Assembly: GCA_934247115.1 (NCBI GenBank)
Contig: CAKQIY010000010.1
Location: 1-64,000, forward strand
Source: an uncultured Coprococcus sp.
GTDB lineage: Bacteria > Bacillota > Clostridia > Lachnospirales > Lachnospiraceae
Length of the DNA stretch: 64,000 nucleotides
Direction: 5' to 3'
Both the position numbers and the translations under genes were made by a program. The notes beneath the pieces are model-generated. The model ran no database searches. It was not told where the DNA came from and saw only the letters and a program-made list of their open reading frames with translations. Of the stretch, positions 52,019 through 60,903 are shown one piece after another. Position 1 is the stretch's first letter; the number at the start of each line of letters is the position of its first letter.

Positions 52019-52357
52019 ATGGATATATTTGAAATCGGTTCACGAATACAGAAGCTGCGAAAAAGCCGAGGTATGACTCAGGAACAATTTGCCGAGCTCA
52101 TCGACAAATCTACTCATTATGTCTATGAGATTGAACACGGACTGAAAAATATGAGTATTTACACACTTGCAACTATCGCTTCTGCCCTGAATGTCTCACT
52201 TGACTACATAGTATTCGGGGTGGTCCCTCATTTAGACAAGGAGACCATGGACATAATTGCAAACGACGACCTTGATCATCTTGTCGAGTCAGTGCCTCTC
52301 ATGAAAAGGGATGCAGTCAAAAATATTCTGAAAACTGTACTGCAGTATATGAAATAG
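52019..52357 (+). CDS. XRE-family transcriptional regulator
   Basis: 112 residues with the Cro/C1-type helix-turn-helix near residues 8-60 (IQKLRKSRGMTQEQFAEL, KSTHYVYEIEHG, LATIASALNVSLDYIVFG). The C-terminal part (about 45 residues) is unclear, possibly dimerising. AGGAGG precedes the ATG. A terminator follows. The target may be its own promoter or the preceding small-protein genes. Confidence 0.9.
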   Translation: MDIFEIGSRIQKLRKSRGMTQEQFAELIDKSTHYVYEIEHGLKNMSIYTLATIASALNVSLDYIVFGVVPHLDKETMDIIANDDLDHLVESVPLMKRDAVKNILKTVLQYMK

Positions 52358-52360
52358 CAA

Positions 52361-52390
52361 ATGGCCACACGGAGAAATCCGTGCGGCCAT
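52361..52390. terminator. Terminator between XRE gene and leuS
   Basis: ATGGCCACACGGA and TCCGTGCGGCCAT form a 13-bp stem with one mismatch and a GAAA-type loop. The two genes converge here. Confidence 0.85.
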
Positions 52391-52407
52391 TTACTCTATA
52401 TCTATGA

Positions 52408-54825
52408 TTATTTCATAACTATATTCACAATACGTCCAGGAACATAGATCTCCTTGATAACATTACCAGTGAGCTTATCAGCTATTGCCTCCTTAGCCTT
52501 TGTGATAACCTCATCCTTTGGATCCTCCTTGCCGATTGCAAGTGTTGCCTTTGTCTTACCATTGATCTGTACAGCGATCTCTACTGTTGACTCAACTGTC
52601 TTTGTCTCATCGAACTCCGGCCATGTCTGCTGATATACATATCCACCATAGTTCTTTACTGACCACAGCTCCTCTGTGATATGAGGTGCAACAGGGTTTA
52701 ACAGGATGAGCAGTGTCTTGAACTCATCTGCTGTAACACTTCCCTTCTTGTAGAAGTCGTTGAGAAGTGCCATCATGGCTGCGATAGCTGTGTTGTACTT
52801 CAGGTTCTCGAAGTCATTTGAAACTTTCTTGATAACCTGATGCATCTTGGTCTCCATATCCTTGGAGTAGCCCTTCTCATCTGTCACGCTATCCTGAAGT
52901 TTCCAAACCCTGTCAAGGAATCTTCTACATCCCTTGACACCGTCCTCTGACCATGAAGCTGCAAGGTCAAATGCTCCGATGAACATCTCGTAGGTACGAA
53001 GTGTATCTGCACCGTATACATCTACAATGTCGTCAGGATTTACAACGTTGCCTCTTGACTTACTCATCTTCTCACCGTTCTCACCAAGGATCATACCATG
53101 TGATGTTCTCTTCTGGTATGGCTCTGGTGTAGGAACTACGCCCTGATCGTACAGGAACTTGTGCCAGAATCTTGAATACAGAAGGTGAAGTGTTGTGTGC
53201 TCCATTCCTCCATTGTACCAGTCTACAGGAAGCCAGTACTTGAGCGCCTCCTTGCTTGCAAGAGCCTCTGTGTTGTGAGGATCTGTATATCTGAGGAAAT
53301 ACCATGATGATCCAGCCCACTGTGGCATGGTATCTGTCTCTCTCTTTGCAGGGCCGCCACAGCATGGACATGTGGTGTTTACCCAGTCTGTCATAGCTGC
53401 AAGTGGTGACTCACCATTGTCTGTCGGCATGTAGCTGTCAACCTCCGGGAGAAGCAGTGGAAGCTGGCTCTCGTCGATTGGAACATAACCACACTTATCA
53501 CAGTGAACGATAGGAATTGGCTCGCCCCAGTATCTCTGACGTGAGAATACCCAGTCACGGAGCTTGTAGTTGGTCTTTGCCTGACCGATGCCCTTCTCCT
53601 CAAGAAACTTGATCATCTTCTCTTTTGCGTCCTTTACCTCAAGTCCGTTGAGGAAATCTGAGTTGATGAGCACGCCTGTTGCTACATCTGTAAATGCAGC
53701 TTCATTTATATCTACTTCCTCACCATCCTTTGCAACTACCTGGATGAGTGGAAGTCCGAACTTCTTTGCAAATTCCCAGTCTCTGTCATCATGTGCAGGA
53801 ACCGCCATGATCGCACCTGTTCCGTAGCTCATAAGTACATAATCTGAAACGTAAATTGGGATCTCCTTGCCATTTACAGGGTTGATGGCTGTGAGTCCGT
53901 CTATGCATACACCAGTCTTATCCTTTGCAAGCTCTGAACGCTCGAAGTCACTCTTCTTTGCTGCCTGCTCACGGTATGCCTCGATGTCTGACCAATTGCC
54001 GATCTCATCCTTGTACTTGTCAAGGATTGGATGCTCTGGTGAAACTACCATATATGTTACTCCGAACAGTGTATCGCATCTTGTTGTATATATGCGGAGC
54101 TTGTCCTCTTTGCCCTTTACTGAGAAATCTACCTCAGCTCCTGTTGAACGTCCGATCCAGTTCTTCTGTGAAACCTTTACACGCTCAATGTAATCCACGC
54201 CGTCAAGTCCCTCGATGAGCTTGTCTGCGTAATCTGTGATCTTGAGCATCCACTCAGACTTAACCTTGCGGACAACCTCGCTGCCACAACGCTCACATAC
54301 GCCGTTGACAACCTCCTCATTTGCAAGACCAACCTTACATGATGTACACCAGTTGATAGGCATCTCCTTCTTGTATGCGAGACCAGCCTTGAAAAGCTTA
54401 AGGAATATCCACTGTGTCCACTTGTAGTATTCAGGATCTGTTGTGTTGATCTCTCTGTCCCAGTCGAATGAGTATCCAAGTGAGTGGAGCTGATTCTTGA
54501 ATCTTGCAACATTTGTCTTGGTTACTTCCTTTGGATGGATCTTGTTCTTGATCGCATAGTTCTCTGTAGGGAGACCAAATGCATCCCATCCCATTGGATA
54601 CAGAACGTTGTAGCCCTGCATTCTTCTCTTTCTTGCTACTATGTCCAGCGCTGTATATGGTCTTGGGTGACCTACGTGAAGTCCCTGTCCTGATGGGTAT
54701 GGGAACTCAACTAACGCATAATACTTTGGTTTTGAATAATCATCTGTAGCAGCAAATGCCTTGTTGTCATCCCAGACCTTCTGCCACTTTCCTTCAACGA
54801 CTTTGTGGTTGTATGTCTCAGCCAT
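52408..54825 (-). CDS. leuS: Leucine-tRNA ligase
   Basis: Charges all leucine tRNAs, including the AAG species at 2..85 and 172..255. 805 residues, class I. FPYPSGQGLHVGHPRPYT is the HIGH motif, MSKSRGNVVNPD the KMSKS motif. The editing (CP1) domain is present (about residues 220-400) with the conserved Thr-rich loop and Asp (VPAHDDRDWEFA). AAGGAGG precedes the ATG. The gap upstream is too short for a T-box. Confidence 0.97.
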   Translation of the reverse strand: MAETYNHKVVEGKWQKVWDDNKAFAATDDYSKPKYYALVEFPYPSGQGLHVGHPRPYTALDIVARKRRMQGYNVLYPMGWDAFGLPTENYAIKNKIHPKEVTKTNVARFKNQLHSLGYSFDWDREINTTDPEYYKWTQWIFLKLFKAGLAYKKEMPINWCTSCKVGLANEEVVNGVCERCGSEVVRKVKSEWMLKITDYADKLIEGLDGVDYIERVKVSQKNWIGRSTGAEVDFSVKGKEDKLRIYTTRCDTLFGVTYMVVSPEHPILDKYKDEIGNWSDIEAYREQAAKKSDFERSELAKDKTGVCIDGLTAINPVNGKEIPIYVSDYVLMSYGTGAIMAVPAHDDRDWEFAKKFGLPLIQVVAKDGEEVDINEAAFTDVATGVLINSDFLNGLEVKDAKEKMIKFLEEKGIGQAKTNYKLRDWVFSRQRYWGEPIPIVHCDKCGYVPIDESQLPLLLPEVDSYMPTDNGESPLAAMTDWVNTTCPCCGGPAKRETDTMPQWAGSSWYFLRYTDPHNTEALASKEALKYWLPVDWYNGGMEHTTLHLLYSRFWHKFLYDQGVVPTPEPYQKRTSHGMILGENGEKMSKSRGNVVNPDDIVDVYGADTLRTYEMFIGAFDLAASWSEDGVKGCRRFLDRVWKLQDSVTDEKGYSKDMETKMHQVIKKVSNDFENLKYNTAIAAMMALLNDFYKKGSVTADEFKTLLILLNPVAPHITEELWSVKNYGGYVYQQTWPEFDETKTVESTVEIAVQINGKTKATLAIGKEDPKDEVITKAKEAIADKLTGNVIKEIYVPGRIVNIVMK

Positions 54826-54903
54826 TTTTGAAAATGCCTCCTTGAAATTTATCTTTTCAGGCTTTATAACGCTTTTTCGCCCGATTTCTCTCTAATCTTA
54901 ACT

Positions 54904-54931
54904 ATATTAGCATATATGCTGTGTTTTTCAA
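54904..54931 (-). promoter_or_regulatory. Sigma-A promoter of leuS
   Basis: TTGAAA, 16 bases, TAATAT with TGC before the -10, on the minus strand about 80 bp before leuS. Confidence 0.75.
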
Positions 54932-54958
54932 ACTGTTTTTTGGTATAATCAGCCCGGC

Positions 54959-55459
54959 TTATTCAAACACTTTCTTGATACTATCATAATGAAGGAAGAT
55001 GCCCTGCTCTGCATATTCTTTTATCTCATCCAGCGTTGCCAGCTTAAAACCATCGGTCTCCGCCTCTTGAGGCCTGATATCTATTTCCGAAAAATCTCCG
55101 GTAAACTTATAGACATCCACAAAGTAGTTGTCCTTCTCATCCGGGTTATCTCTCCTATATGTAAACTGCAAGCCTCCATCGAAACCACTTACATCTATGC
55201 CTGTCTCCTCAAGCACCTCTCGTCTGACAGCCTCTATGGACGACTCTCCCGCCTGCACTCCGCCGCCGGATACCTCCCACCAGCCTGCTGCCCACGCCTT
55301 TGTCATGACACGCTTGGTTATCAGATACTTTCCCTCTCTGTTCTGGAGCACACCGAGCACTGTGAGGTGATAATCCCCCGGCTGCATATTCCAGTCATTT
55401 CTCTTCATAGTGCGCCCTGTCGGCTGCTTGTTCACATCGTAAATATCCCAGTATTCCAT
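54959..55459 (-). CDS. NUDIX hydrolase
   Basis: 166 residues with the NUDIX box GGGVQAGESSIEAVRREV plus LEETGI, giving the metal-binding Glu residues. The N-terminal part is MEYWDIYDVNKQPTGRTMKR, typical of the IPP-isomerase-like NUDIX subgroup, though IPP isomerase itself has extra motifs absent here. The substrate is unknown. The gene is divergent from the methyltransferase and shares the intergenic palindrome at 55560-55575. Confidence 0.92.
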   Translation of the reverse strand: MEYWDIYDVNKQPTGRTMKRNDWNMQPGDYHLTVLGVLQNREGKYLITKRVMTKAWAAGWWEVSGGGVQAGESSIEAVRREVLEETGIDVSGFDGGLQFTYRRDNPDEKDNYFVDVYKFTGDFSEIDIRPQEAETDGFKLATLDEIKEYAEQGIFLHYDSIKKVFE

Positions 55460-55535
55460 CTCTGCTTGTCCTCTTTCTTCTTTGTATTTAATCCATATTC
55501 CGAATTATATTCCAGATTTCCATTATTCGCAACCA

Positions 55536-55599
55536 GCTCTAGCATAACAGACGACTTTTAGTAAACCTGTTTACTATAAAACTTGAGCTGTGGTACAAT
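55536..55599. promoter_or_regulatory. Divergent promoters sharing a 16-bp palindrome
   Basis: AGTAAACCTGTTTACT (55560-55575) has TTTACT at both ends. On the plus strand TTTACT is 18 bases before TACAAT; on the minus strand it is 18 bases before TAGAGC with TGC in front. Both -35 elements therefore lie inside one palindrome, a natural operator controlling the NUDIX and methyltransferase genes together. Confidence 0.7.
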
Positions 55600-55646
55600 C
55601 TAAGCTGTTATCATGAAATTTACAAGCTATGGCTGAAGGAGGAAAC

Positions 55647-56450
55647 ATGAACGCTTATGAAGCATTCGCCAGCGTCTATGATGAACTGATGGATAACATT
55701 CCATACGATGACTGGTGCGCATATATAATAGAAGTTTTAAAAAAATATGGAGTTAATGATGGACTTATATGTGAGCTGGGATGCGGCACCGGTGAAGTCT
55801 CAGAAAGGCTGGCGGACGCAGGATATGACATGATCGGTATTGACAATTCATACGAGATGCTTGAAGTGGCAAATGAAAAAAAGCTGGATACAGGACATGA
55901 ATCCATCTTATATCTCATGCAGGACATGAGGGAGTTTGAGCTCTTCGGCACGGTAAATGCCATCGTGTGCGTGTGCGACAGCATCAATTACCTGACAGAA
56001 CTTTCCGATATCACCCATGTATTCAGACTGGCAAATAACTATCTTGAATCAAGGGGCATATTTGTCTGTGACTTCAAGACCCGCCACTACTTCAAGGATG
56101 TGGTAGCTGACAGCACCATAGCCGAGGACAGGGAGGATGTGAGCTTTATCTGGGATAACTACTACGATACAGAAACCGATATAAATGAACTGGCTCTCAG
56201 CCTGTTTCTCCCGGAATATCCAGAATCCAATATTGAACCTGATGACGAATGTCCTCTATACAGGAAATATCAGGAATTCCATTACCAGCGAGGTCTCACA
56301 CTTGACGACATGAGAAAATGCGTAGCTGATTCTGGTATGGAACTTGTCGCCATGTATGATGCATTTACGTTTGAGCCCGCCACAGATTCAAGCGAGCGGG
56401 TGTACGTGGTTGCAAGGGAGACGCATCAGGATAACAAACACTATGAATAG
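55647..56450 (+). CDS. SAM-dependent methyltransferase
   Basis: 267 residues from the ATG at 55647 (AGGAGG before it; an in-frame ATG 18 bp upstream lacks a ribosome site). CELGCGTGEVSERLADAGY is the SAM-binding motif I, with IGIDNSYEMLEVA as the acidic loop, and a following mostly helical-beta class I methyltransferase core. The C-terminal half is acidic with IWDNYYDTETDINELAL. The target is unknown; it is not in an obvious biosynthetic cluster. Confidence 0.9.
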   Translation: MNAYEAFASVYDELMDNIPYDDWCAYIIEVLKKYGVNDGLICELGCGTGEVSERLADAGYDMIGIDNSYEMLEVANEKKLDTGHESILYLMQDMREFELFGTVNAIVCVCDSINYLTELSDITHVFRLANNYLESRGIFVCDFKTRHYFKDVVADSTIAEDREDVSFIWDNYYDTETDINELALSLFLPEYPESNIEPDDECPLYRKYQEFHYQRGLTLDDMRKCVADSGMELVAMYDAFTFEPATDSSERVYVVARETHQDNKHYE

Positions 56451-56536
56451 GCTTGTCTTATTCTGCACTTTATTATAGAATGTCAAAGATTATGTGAATA
56501 TACTACAGGCAATCGAAAAACTTGGAACTTTGGGCT

Positions 56537-56565
56537 TTGACCAGCATACTGACACACATCATATT
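56537..56565 (+). promoter_or_regulatory. Possible promoter of hslO
   Basis: TTGACC, 17 bases, CATATT, about 40 bp before the hslO ATG. The -10 is weak. Confidence 0.45.
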
Positions 56566-56605
56566 TCTAAGTTTCGCAATGCTACATTAAAGAGAGGGAA
56601 TAAAC

Positions 56606-57493
56606 ATGAGTGATCATATAATAAGAGGTATGGCGGCGAACAATCAGGTAAGATTCTTTGCCGGAACAACAAGAGATATCGTGGAAACCGCAAGGTCTAT
56701 CCACAACACAAGCCCTGTGGCAACTGCTGCACTGGGAAGACTGCTCACAGCAGGCGCACTTATGGGCGCACAGTGCAAGAACGAATCTGACGTACTCACA
56801 CTTCAGATCCAGTGCAACGGTCCTATCGGCGGACTGACTGTAACTGCAGACGCACATTCAAGAGTCAAGGGTTATGTAAATAATCCAAATGTAATCCTCC
56901 ATGCCAATGGCAAGGGCAAGCTGGATGTTGCAAAAGCCCTTGATCTCGGCGTACTGTCAGTCATCAAGGATATAGGTCTCAAGGAGCCTTATGTAGGCCA
57001 GACTCAGCTCGTGTCCGGTGAGATTGCCGAGGATCTGACATACTACTTTGCAACATCAGAGCAGATTCCAACATCGGTTGCTCTTGGTGTTCTTATGGAA
57101 AAGGATAACACAGTAAAACAGGCAGGCGGATTCATCATCCAGCTCATGCCATTTGCTTCGGATGAACTCATCGATGTCCTTGAGAAGAGGCTCAACGAAT
57201 TCTCTTCTATTACAAGTCTTCTTGATGCCGGCAAGAGCCCTCTTGACATCATCAAAGATGTATTTGAGGGATATGATGTGGTCGTAACCGACGAACTGCC
57301 TACAGAGTGGCACTGCAACTGCAGCAAAGAGCGATATTACAATGCAGTCCTTAGTCTAGGAAAGAAGGAGATCGCAAGTCTTCTTGAGGAGGGCGAACCT
57401 ATAGAGGTCAACTGCCAGTTCTGCAACTCTCATTACAAGTTCTCAACAGATGAACTTAAGGAAATGCTTATGAAAGCGGCAAATAACAGATAA
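56606..57493 (+). CDS. hslO: Redox-regulated chaperone Hsp33
   Basis: 295 residues. The N-terminal fold is typical (DHIIRGMAANNQVRFF, GRLLTAGALMGAQC), with GPIGGLTVTAD and GYVNNP in the middle. The C-terminal zinc switch has CNCSKERY and CQFC, the CxC and CxxC pairs that bind zinc when reduced and form disulfides under oxidative stress. It holds unfolding proteins during oxidative stress. GAGGG precedes the ATG. Confidence 0.96.
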   Translation: MSDHIIRGMAANNQVRFFAGTTRDIVETARSIHNTSPVATAALGRLLTAGALMGAQCKNESDVLTLQIQCNGPIGGLTVTADAHSRVKGYVNNPNVILHANGKGKLDVAKALDLGVLSVIKDIGLKEPYVGQTQLVSGEIAEDLTYYFATSEQIPTSVALGVLMEKDNTVKQAGGFIIQLMPFASDELIDVLEKRLNEFSSITSLLDAGKSPLDIIKDVFEGYDVVVTDELPTEWHCNCSKERYYNAVLSLGKKEIASLLEEGEPIEVNCQFCNSHYKFSTDELKEMLMKAANNR

Positions 57494-57495
57494 AT

Positions 57496-57538
57496 AAACA
57501 GCCTCTTCGATGTTGCAATTCATCGAAGAGGCTGTTTT
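57496..57538. terminator. Bidirectional terminator after hslO
   Basis: AAACAGCCTCTTCGATG and CATCGAAGAGGCTGTTT form a perfect 17-bp stem with T runs on both strands. It overlaps the stop of the convergent secreted-protein gene. Confidence 0.93.
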
Positions 57539-58521
57539 TATTCTTCCAGTTGTCCATTTGTAACCTTTCTGGTCTCGCCGCTGTCCAGTGTGATCCATCC
57601 GGTATAATCCGTTCCTTCAAGAGTCTTGAATACACCATTTTCCATATATGCTTTTCCACGCATGTTGTAGAAATAATATTCTGTGCCAGCGATCTCATGT
57701 ACTCCACCCGTCACAAATTCCCCCACCTGTGAATGATCTCCATATACCTTCAGAACATAATACTTATAATTCAGCTTAGAACACGTCCTTATCGACGCTA
57801 CCTCCACCACCACTCCGGAGTCATTCAGATGATATATCATCTTTGGATTGGTACTTTGAACCCATGTGCCGCCTTTGCCCTGCGGGACAACGCCATTGCT
57901 GTCAAAATACAACTGTACTGCAATATCTGCGTGTTCCGGTCCATCAAACTGCTCTGACCACCGGACCCCCTGTATGGTGTTGTGGTATGCCTGCTTGGTT
58001 GTTCTTACCACCCCATCACTTGCAAACGCATATATGACCGACACCCCACGGCCATCAAAGTAACAGTATCTTTTGCCATAATTCCTATCCTGGAATTTTA
58101 TCCATTTGAATGTGATCCTGGATCTCTGTCCATATCGGTAATATACCCAGTACCTCATTCCCTCAGAATTCCGCATAGGAATTACGCCATGTATCCTGCC
58201 TTCGCTATCCGATCTCACCGAACCATCATCCATGGCTCTTATCACTCTGTTCCTACACAAAGTCCATTTTCCATTCTTCAGAACGAACAGGCATCTGTTG
58301 CCGTTTCTCACGCCTAACTTATATGTCACTCGTCCACTTTTTGAAACGAAATACTTTGCAACTCCATCCCCGTGCCATCCGGCTGTATTCTGTGCAGATT
58401 CAGTGCTTTTAGCTGTTCCAGCTGCTGCATATGCATCTTCCGGCAGCAACAGACTTACCATAAATCCAACGATCATAACAATCATACAGACAAATATTTT
58501 CATTCCGATCATGTTTCTCAT
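57538..58521 (-). CDS. Secreted repeat protein, wall-binding-like
   Basis: About 327 residues from the ATG at 58521 with GGAGG 7 bases before. A signal peptide (MIVGFMVSLLLPEDAYAAAG) is followed by several short aromatic/Gly repeats (YYFYNMRGKAYMENG, YCYFDGRGVSVIYAF, YWVYYRYGQRSRI) reminiscent of choline- or glucan-binding repeats, but not exact copies of those families. No enzymatic motif. It is likely extracellular, attached non-covalently to wall or a polymer. Confidence 0.78.
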   Translation of the reverse strand: MRNMIGMKIFVCMIVMIVGFMVSLLLPEDAYAAAGTAKSTESAQNTAGWHGDGVAKYFVSKSGRVTYKLGVRNGNRCLFVLKNGKWTLCRNRVIRAMDDGSVRSDSEGRIHGVIPMRNSEGMRYWVYYRYGQRSRITFKWIKFQDRNYGKRYCYFDGRGVSVIYAFASDGVVRTTKQAYHNTIQGVRWSEQFDGPEHADIAVQLYFDSNGVVPQGKGGTWVQSTNPKMIYHLNDSGVVVEVASIRTCSKLNYKYYVLKVYGDHSQVGEFVTGGVHEIAGTEYYFYNMRGKAYMENGVFKTLEGTDYTGWITLDSGETRKVTNGQLEE

Positions 58522-58690
58522 AGACATACCTCCTCATACATAAAATTAGATATAATCACATCCATAACACCAAACTTCTTTCTTTAATTATAACTGACAT
58601 CAAATCCAATATCCAGTTTTACGTAGCTGTTTCCCATCAAATTTCCGCCATTTGCCCTCATTTTCTCTACATTTTTGTACATTATAATTA

Positions 58691-58719
58691 TTGCATTGGG
58701 TTTTTCCCTATGCTAGAAT
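58691..58719 (+). promoter_or_regulatory. Sigma-A promoter of typA
   Basis: TTGCAT, 17 bases, TAGAAT with TGC before the -10, 47 bp before the start. Confidence 0.85.
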
Positions 58720-58766
58720 GTTAAACGTTGTAAAATAGACTAATTTTGAAAGAAAGAGTGAAAATT

Positions 58767-60593
58767 ATGAAGATAACAAGAGATGATATCAGAAATGTGG
58801 CTATCATCGCCCACGTTGACCATGGTAAGACAACACTTGTAGACGAGCTCTTAAAGCAGAGCGGTGTATTCCGTGACAACCAGGAGGTCGCTGAGCGTGT
58901 CATGGATTCCAACGATATTGAGCGTGAAAGAGGTATCACCATCCTCTCGAAGAACACTGCCGTAACATATGGTAATACCAAGATCAACATCATCGATACT
59001 CCGGGACATGCCGACTTCGGCGGTGAGGTTGAGCGAGTTCTGAAGATGGTAAACGGAGTAATCCTCGTTGTTGATGCATTTGAGGGTCCTATGCCACAGA
59101 CCAAGTTCGTTCTGAAGAAGGCTCTTGAGCTTAATCTTGCAGTTATCGTATGTGTAAATAAATGTGATCGTCCTGAGGCCCGTCCTGACGAGGTAGTTGA
59201 CGAAGTCCTTGAGCTTCTCATCGAGCTTGATGCAAATGAAGATCAGCTCGACTGTCCATTTGTATTTGCTTCCGCAAAGTCTGGTTATGCAACCCTTGAC
59301 TCAGCTGAGCCGGGTACAGACATGAAGCCTCTGTTCGACACTATCATTGATTACATTCCTGCCCCTACAGGTGATCCTGATGCAGGTGTGCAGATGCTTG
59401 TCAGCACCATCGACTACAACGAGTACGTTGGACGTATCGGTGTCGGCAAGGTCGACAACGGTGTCCTCAAGGTAAATGAGGATCTCGTCATCGTAAACGA
59501 GCATGACCCTGACAAGCTTGAGAAGGTTCGTATCGGAAAGCTTTTCGAATACGATGGCCTTAACAAGGTAGAGGTCAAGGAAGCACAGATCGGAGCTATC
59601 GTTGCAGTATCAGGTATCGCAGACGTACAGATCGGTGATACTCTCTGCTCCCCTGAGAATCCTGATCCAATTCCTTTCCAGAAGATATCTGAGCCAACAA
59701 TCGCCATGACATTCATGGTAAATGACTCTCCTCTCGCAGGCAAGGAAGGTAAGTTCGTTACATCAAGACATCTCCGTGAGAGACTTTTCAGAGAGCTGAA
59801 CACAGATGTCAGCCTCAGAGTTGAGGAGACAGATACAACTGAGGCATTCAAGGTTTCAGGTCGTGGTGAGCTTCACCTGTCAGTCCTCATCGAGAACATG
59901 AGACGTGAGGGTTACGAGTTTGCAGTAAGCAAGGCTGAGGTTATCTACAAGGAAGATGAGCTCGGACATAAACTTGAGCCATTTGAGATTGCTTATATAG
60001 ATGTGCCGGATGAATTTGCCGGAACAATAATCAACATGCTGAACCAGAGAAAGGGTGAGCTTCAGGGAATGGCTCCTACAGGAAACGGAACCACAAGACT
60101 TGAGTTCTCTGTTCCATCCCGTGGACTTATCGGATTCCGTGGAGACTTCATGACAGCTACCAAGGGTACCGGAATCATCAACACAACATTCGATGAGTAT
60201 CTCCCATACAAGGGTGACATGAGCTACCGTTCAAAGGGCTCACTCATCGCATTTGAGTCAGGTACTTCTATCACCTACGGTCTGTTCAACGCACAGGAGC
60301 GTGGAACTCTGTTTATCGGACCAGGTGAGCAGGTTTATGCCGGTATGGTTGTCGGTGAGAATCCTCGTGCAGAGGACATGGAAGTCAATGTCTGCAAGAA
60401 GAAGCAGCTTACCAACACGCGTTCTTCAGGATCGGATGATGCCCTTAAGCTTTCACCTCCAAAGGTGATGAGTCTTGAGCAGGCTCTTGATTTCATCGAC
60501 ACTGATGAGCTCCTTGAGATCACACCAAAGTCATTCAGGATCCGTAAGAAGATCCTTGACCACACTCTTCGTTACAGAGCCAACAGAAAGTAA
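58767..60593 (+). CDS. typA: Ribosome-dependent GTPase TypA/BipA
   Basis: 608 residues. G1 motif IIAHVDHGKTTL, G3 DTPGHADFGGEV, G4 VCVNKCDRPEA. The elongation-factor-like domains II, III and V are followed by the family-specific C-terminal domain. It is a translational GTPase involved in ribosome assembly and stress adaptation. Start chosen at the ATG (58767) with AAAGAGTG before it, rather than the in-frame TTG 21 bp earlier. It has its own promoter and is followed by the large palindromic element. Confidence 0.96.
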   Translation: MKITRDDIRNVAIIAHVDHGKTTLVDELLKQSGVFRDNQEVAERVMDSNDIERERGITILSKNTAVTYGNTKINIIDTPGHADFGGEVERVLKMVNGVILVVDAFEGPMPQTKFVLKKALELNLAVIVCVNKCDRPEARPDEVVDEVLELLIELDANEDQLDCPFVFASAKSGYATLDSAEPGTDMKPLFDTIIDYIPAPTGDPDAGVQMLVSTIDYNEYVGRIGVGKVDNGVLKVNEDLVIVNEHDPDKLEKVRIGKLFEYDGLNKVEVKEAQIGAIVAVSGIADVQIGDTLCSPENPDPIPFQKISEPTIAMTFMVNDSPLAGKEGKFVTSRHLRERLFRELNTDVSLRVEETDTTEAFKVSGRGELHLSVLIENMRREGYEFAVSKAEVIYKEDELGHKLEPFEIAYIDVPDEFAGTIINMLNQRKGELQGMAPTGNGTTRLEFSVPSRGLIGFRGDFMTATKGTGIINTTFDEYLPYKGDMSYRSKGSLIAFESGTSITYGLFNAQERGTLFIGPGEQVYAGMVVGENPRAEDMEVNVCKKKQLTNTRSSGSDDALKLSPPKVMSLEQALDFIDTDELLEITPKSFRIRKKILDHTLRYRANRK

Positions 60594-60602
60594 AGGACGG
60601 AC

Positions 60603-60826
60603 GAAAAGTCCTCCTGTGTAATGAAGCCCGTACTCTGTAATGATATGTTCCATCACACTCGACTTCCTGAACTTTGACTTGCTTCTATCTGCACTCGGCT
60701 CCGGCGGCGATAAGGGCGCTGTCGCCTCCGTCTCGGCAAGAAGCGTCAAAGATCAGGCGTCTTCGCTATCGATGGCCCATATCATTACAGAGTACGGGCT
60801 AATTTACTTCTGACTGAGGACTTTTC
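60603..60826. repeat. 224-bp nested palindrome downstream of typA
   Basis: Outer arms GAAAAGTCCTC (60603-60613) and GAGGACTTTTC (60816-60826) are exact. Next come perfect 23-bp arms at 60625-60647 and 60778-60800 (beginning AGCCCGTACTCTG and ending in its complement). Inside, CTTTGAC plus GCTTC (60672-60685) pairs with GAAGC plus GTCAAAG (60740-60751), and CCTGA with TCAGG. A central GC-rich loop (about 60710-60735) closes the fold. It contains no convincing reading frame. It could be a MITE-like element, a structured RNA or an unusually long terminator. Confidence 0.88.
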
Positions 60827-60851
60827 TGTTCGTAGACATGGAAATATAATG

Positions 60852-60895
60852 AAAAAGAGATAATTCACACTCTGATGCGAATTATCTCTTTTTTT
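60852..60895. terminator. Terminator of the ABC exporter operon
   Basis: AAAAAGAGATAATTC and GAATTATCTCTTTTT flank a 12-base loop with T tracts on both strands. It lies just before the permease stop and separates it from the palindrome. Confidence 0.9.
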
Positions 60896-60903
60896 GCGCC
60901 ATA

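Noticed and set aside
54826..54958. T-box leader before leuS
   Set aside because: Only about 130 bp with a promoter inside and no specifier loop or T-box sequence visible; hisS has the same shortage of space.
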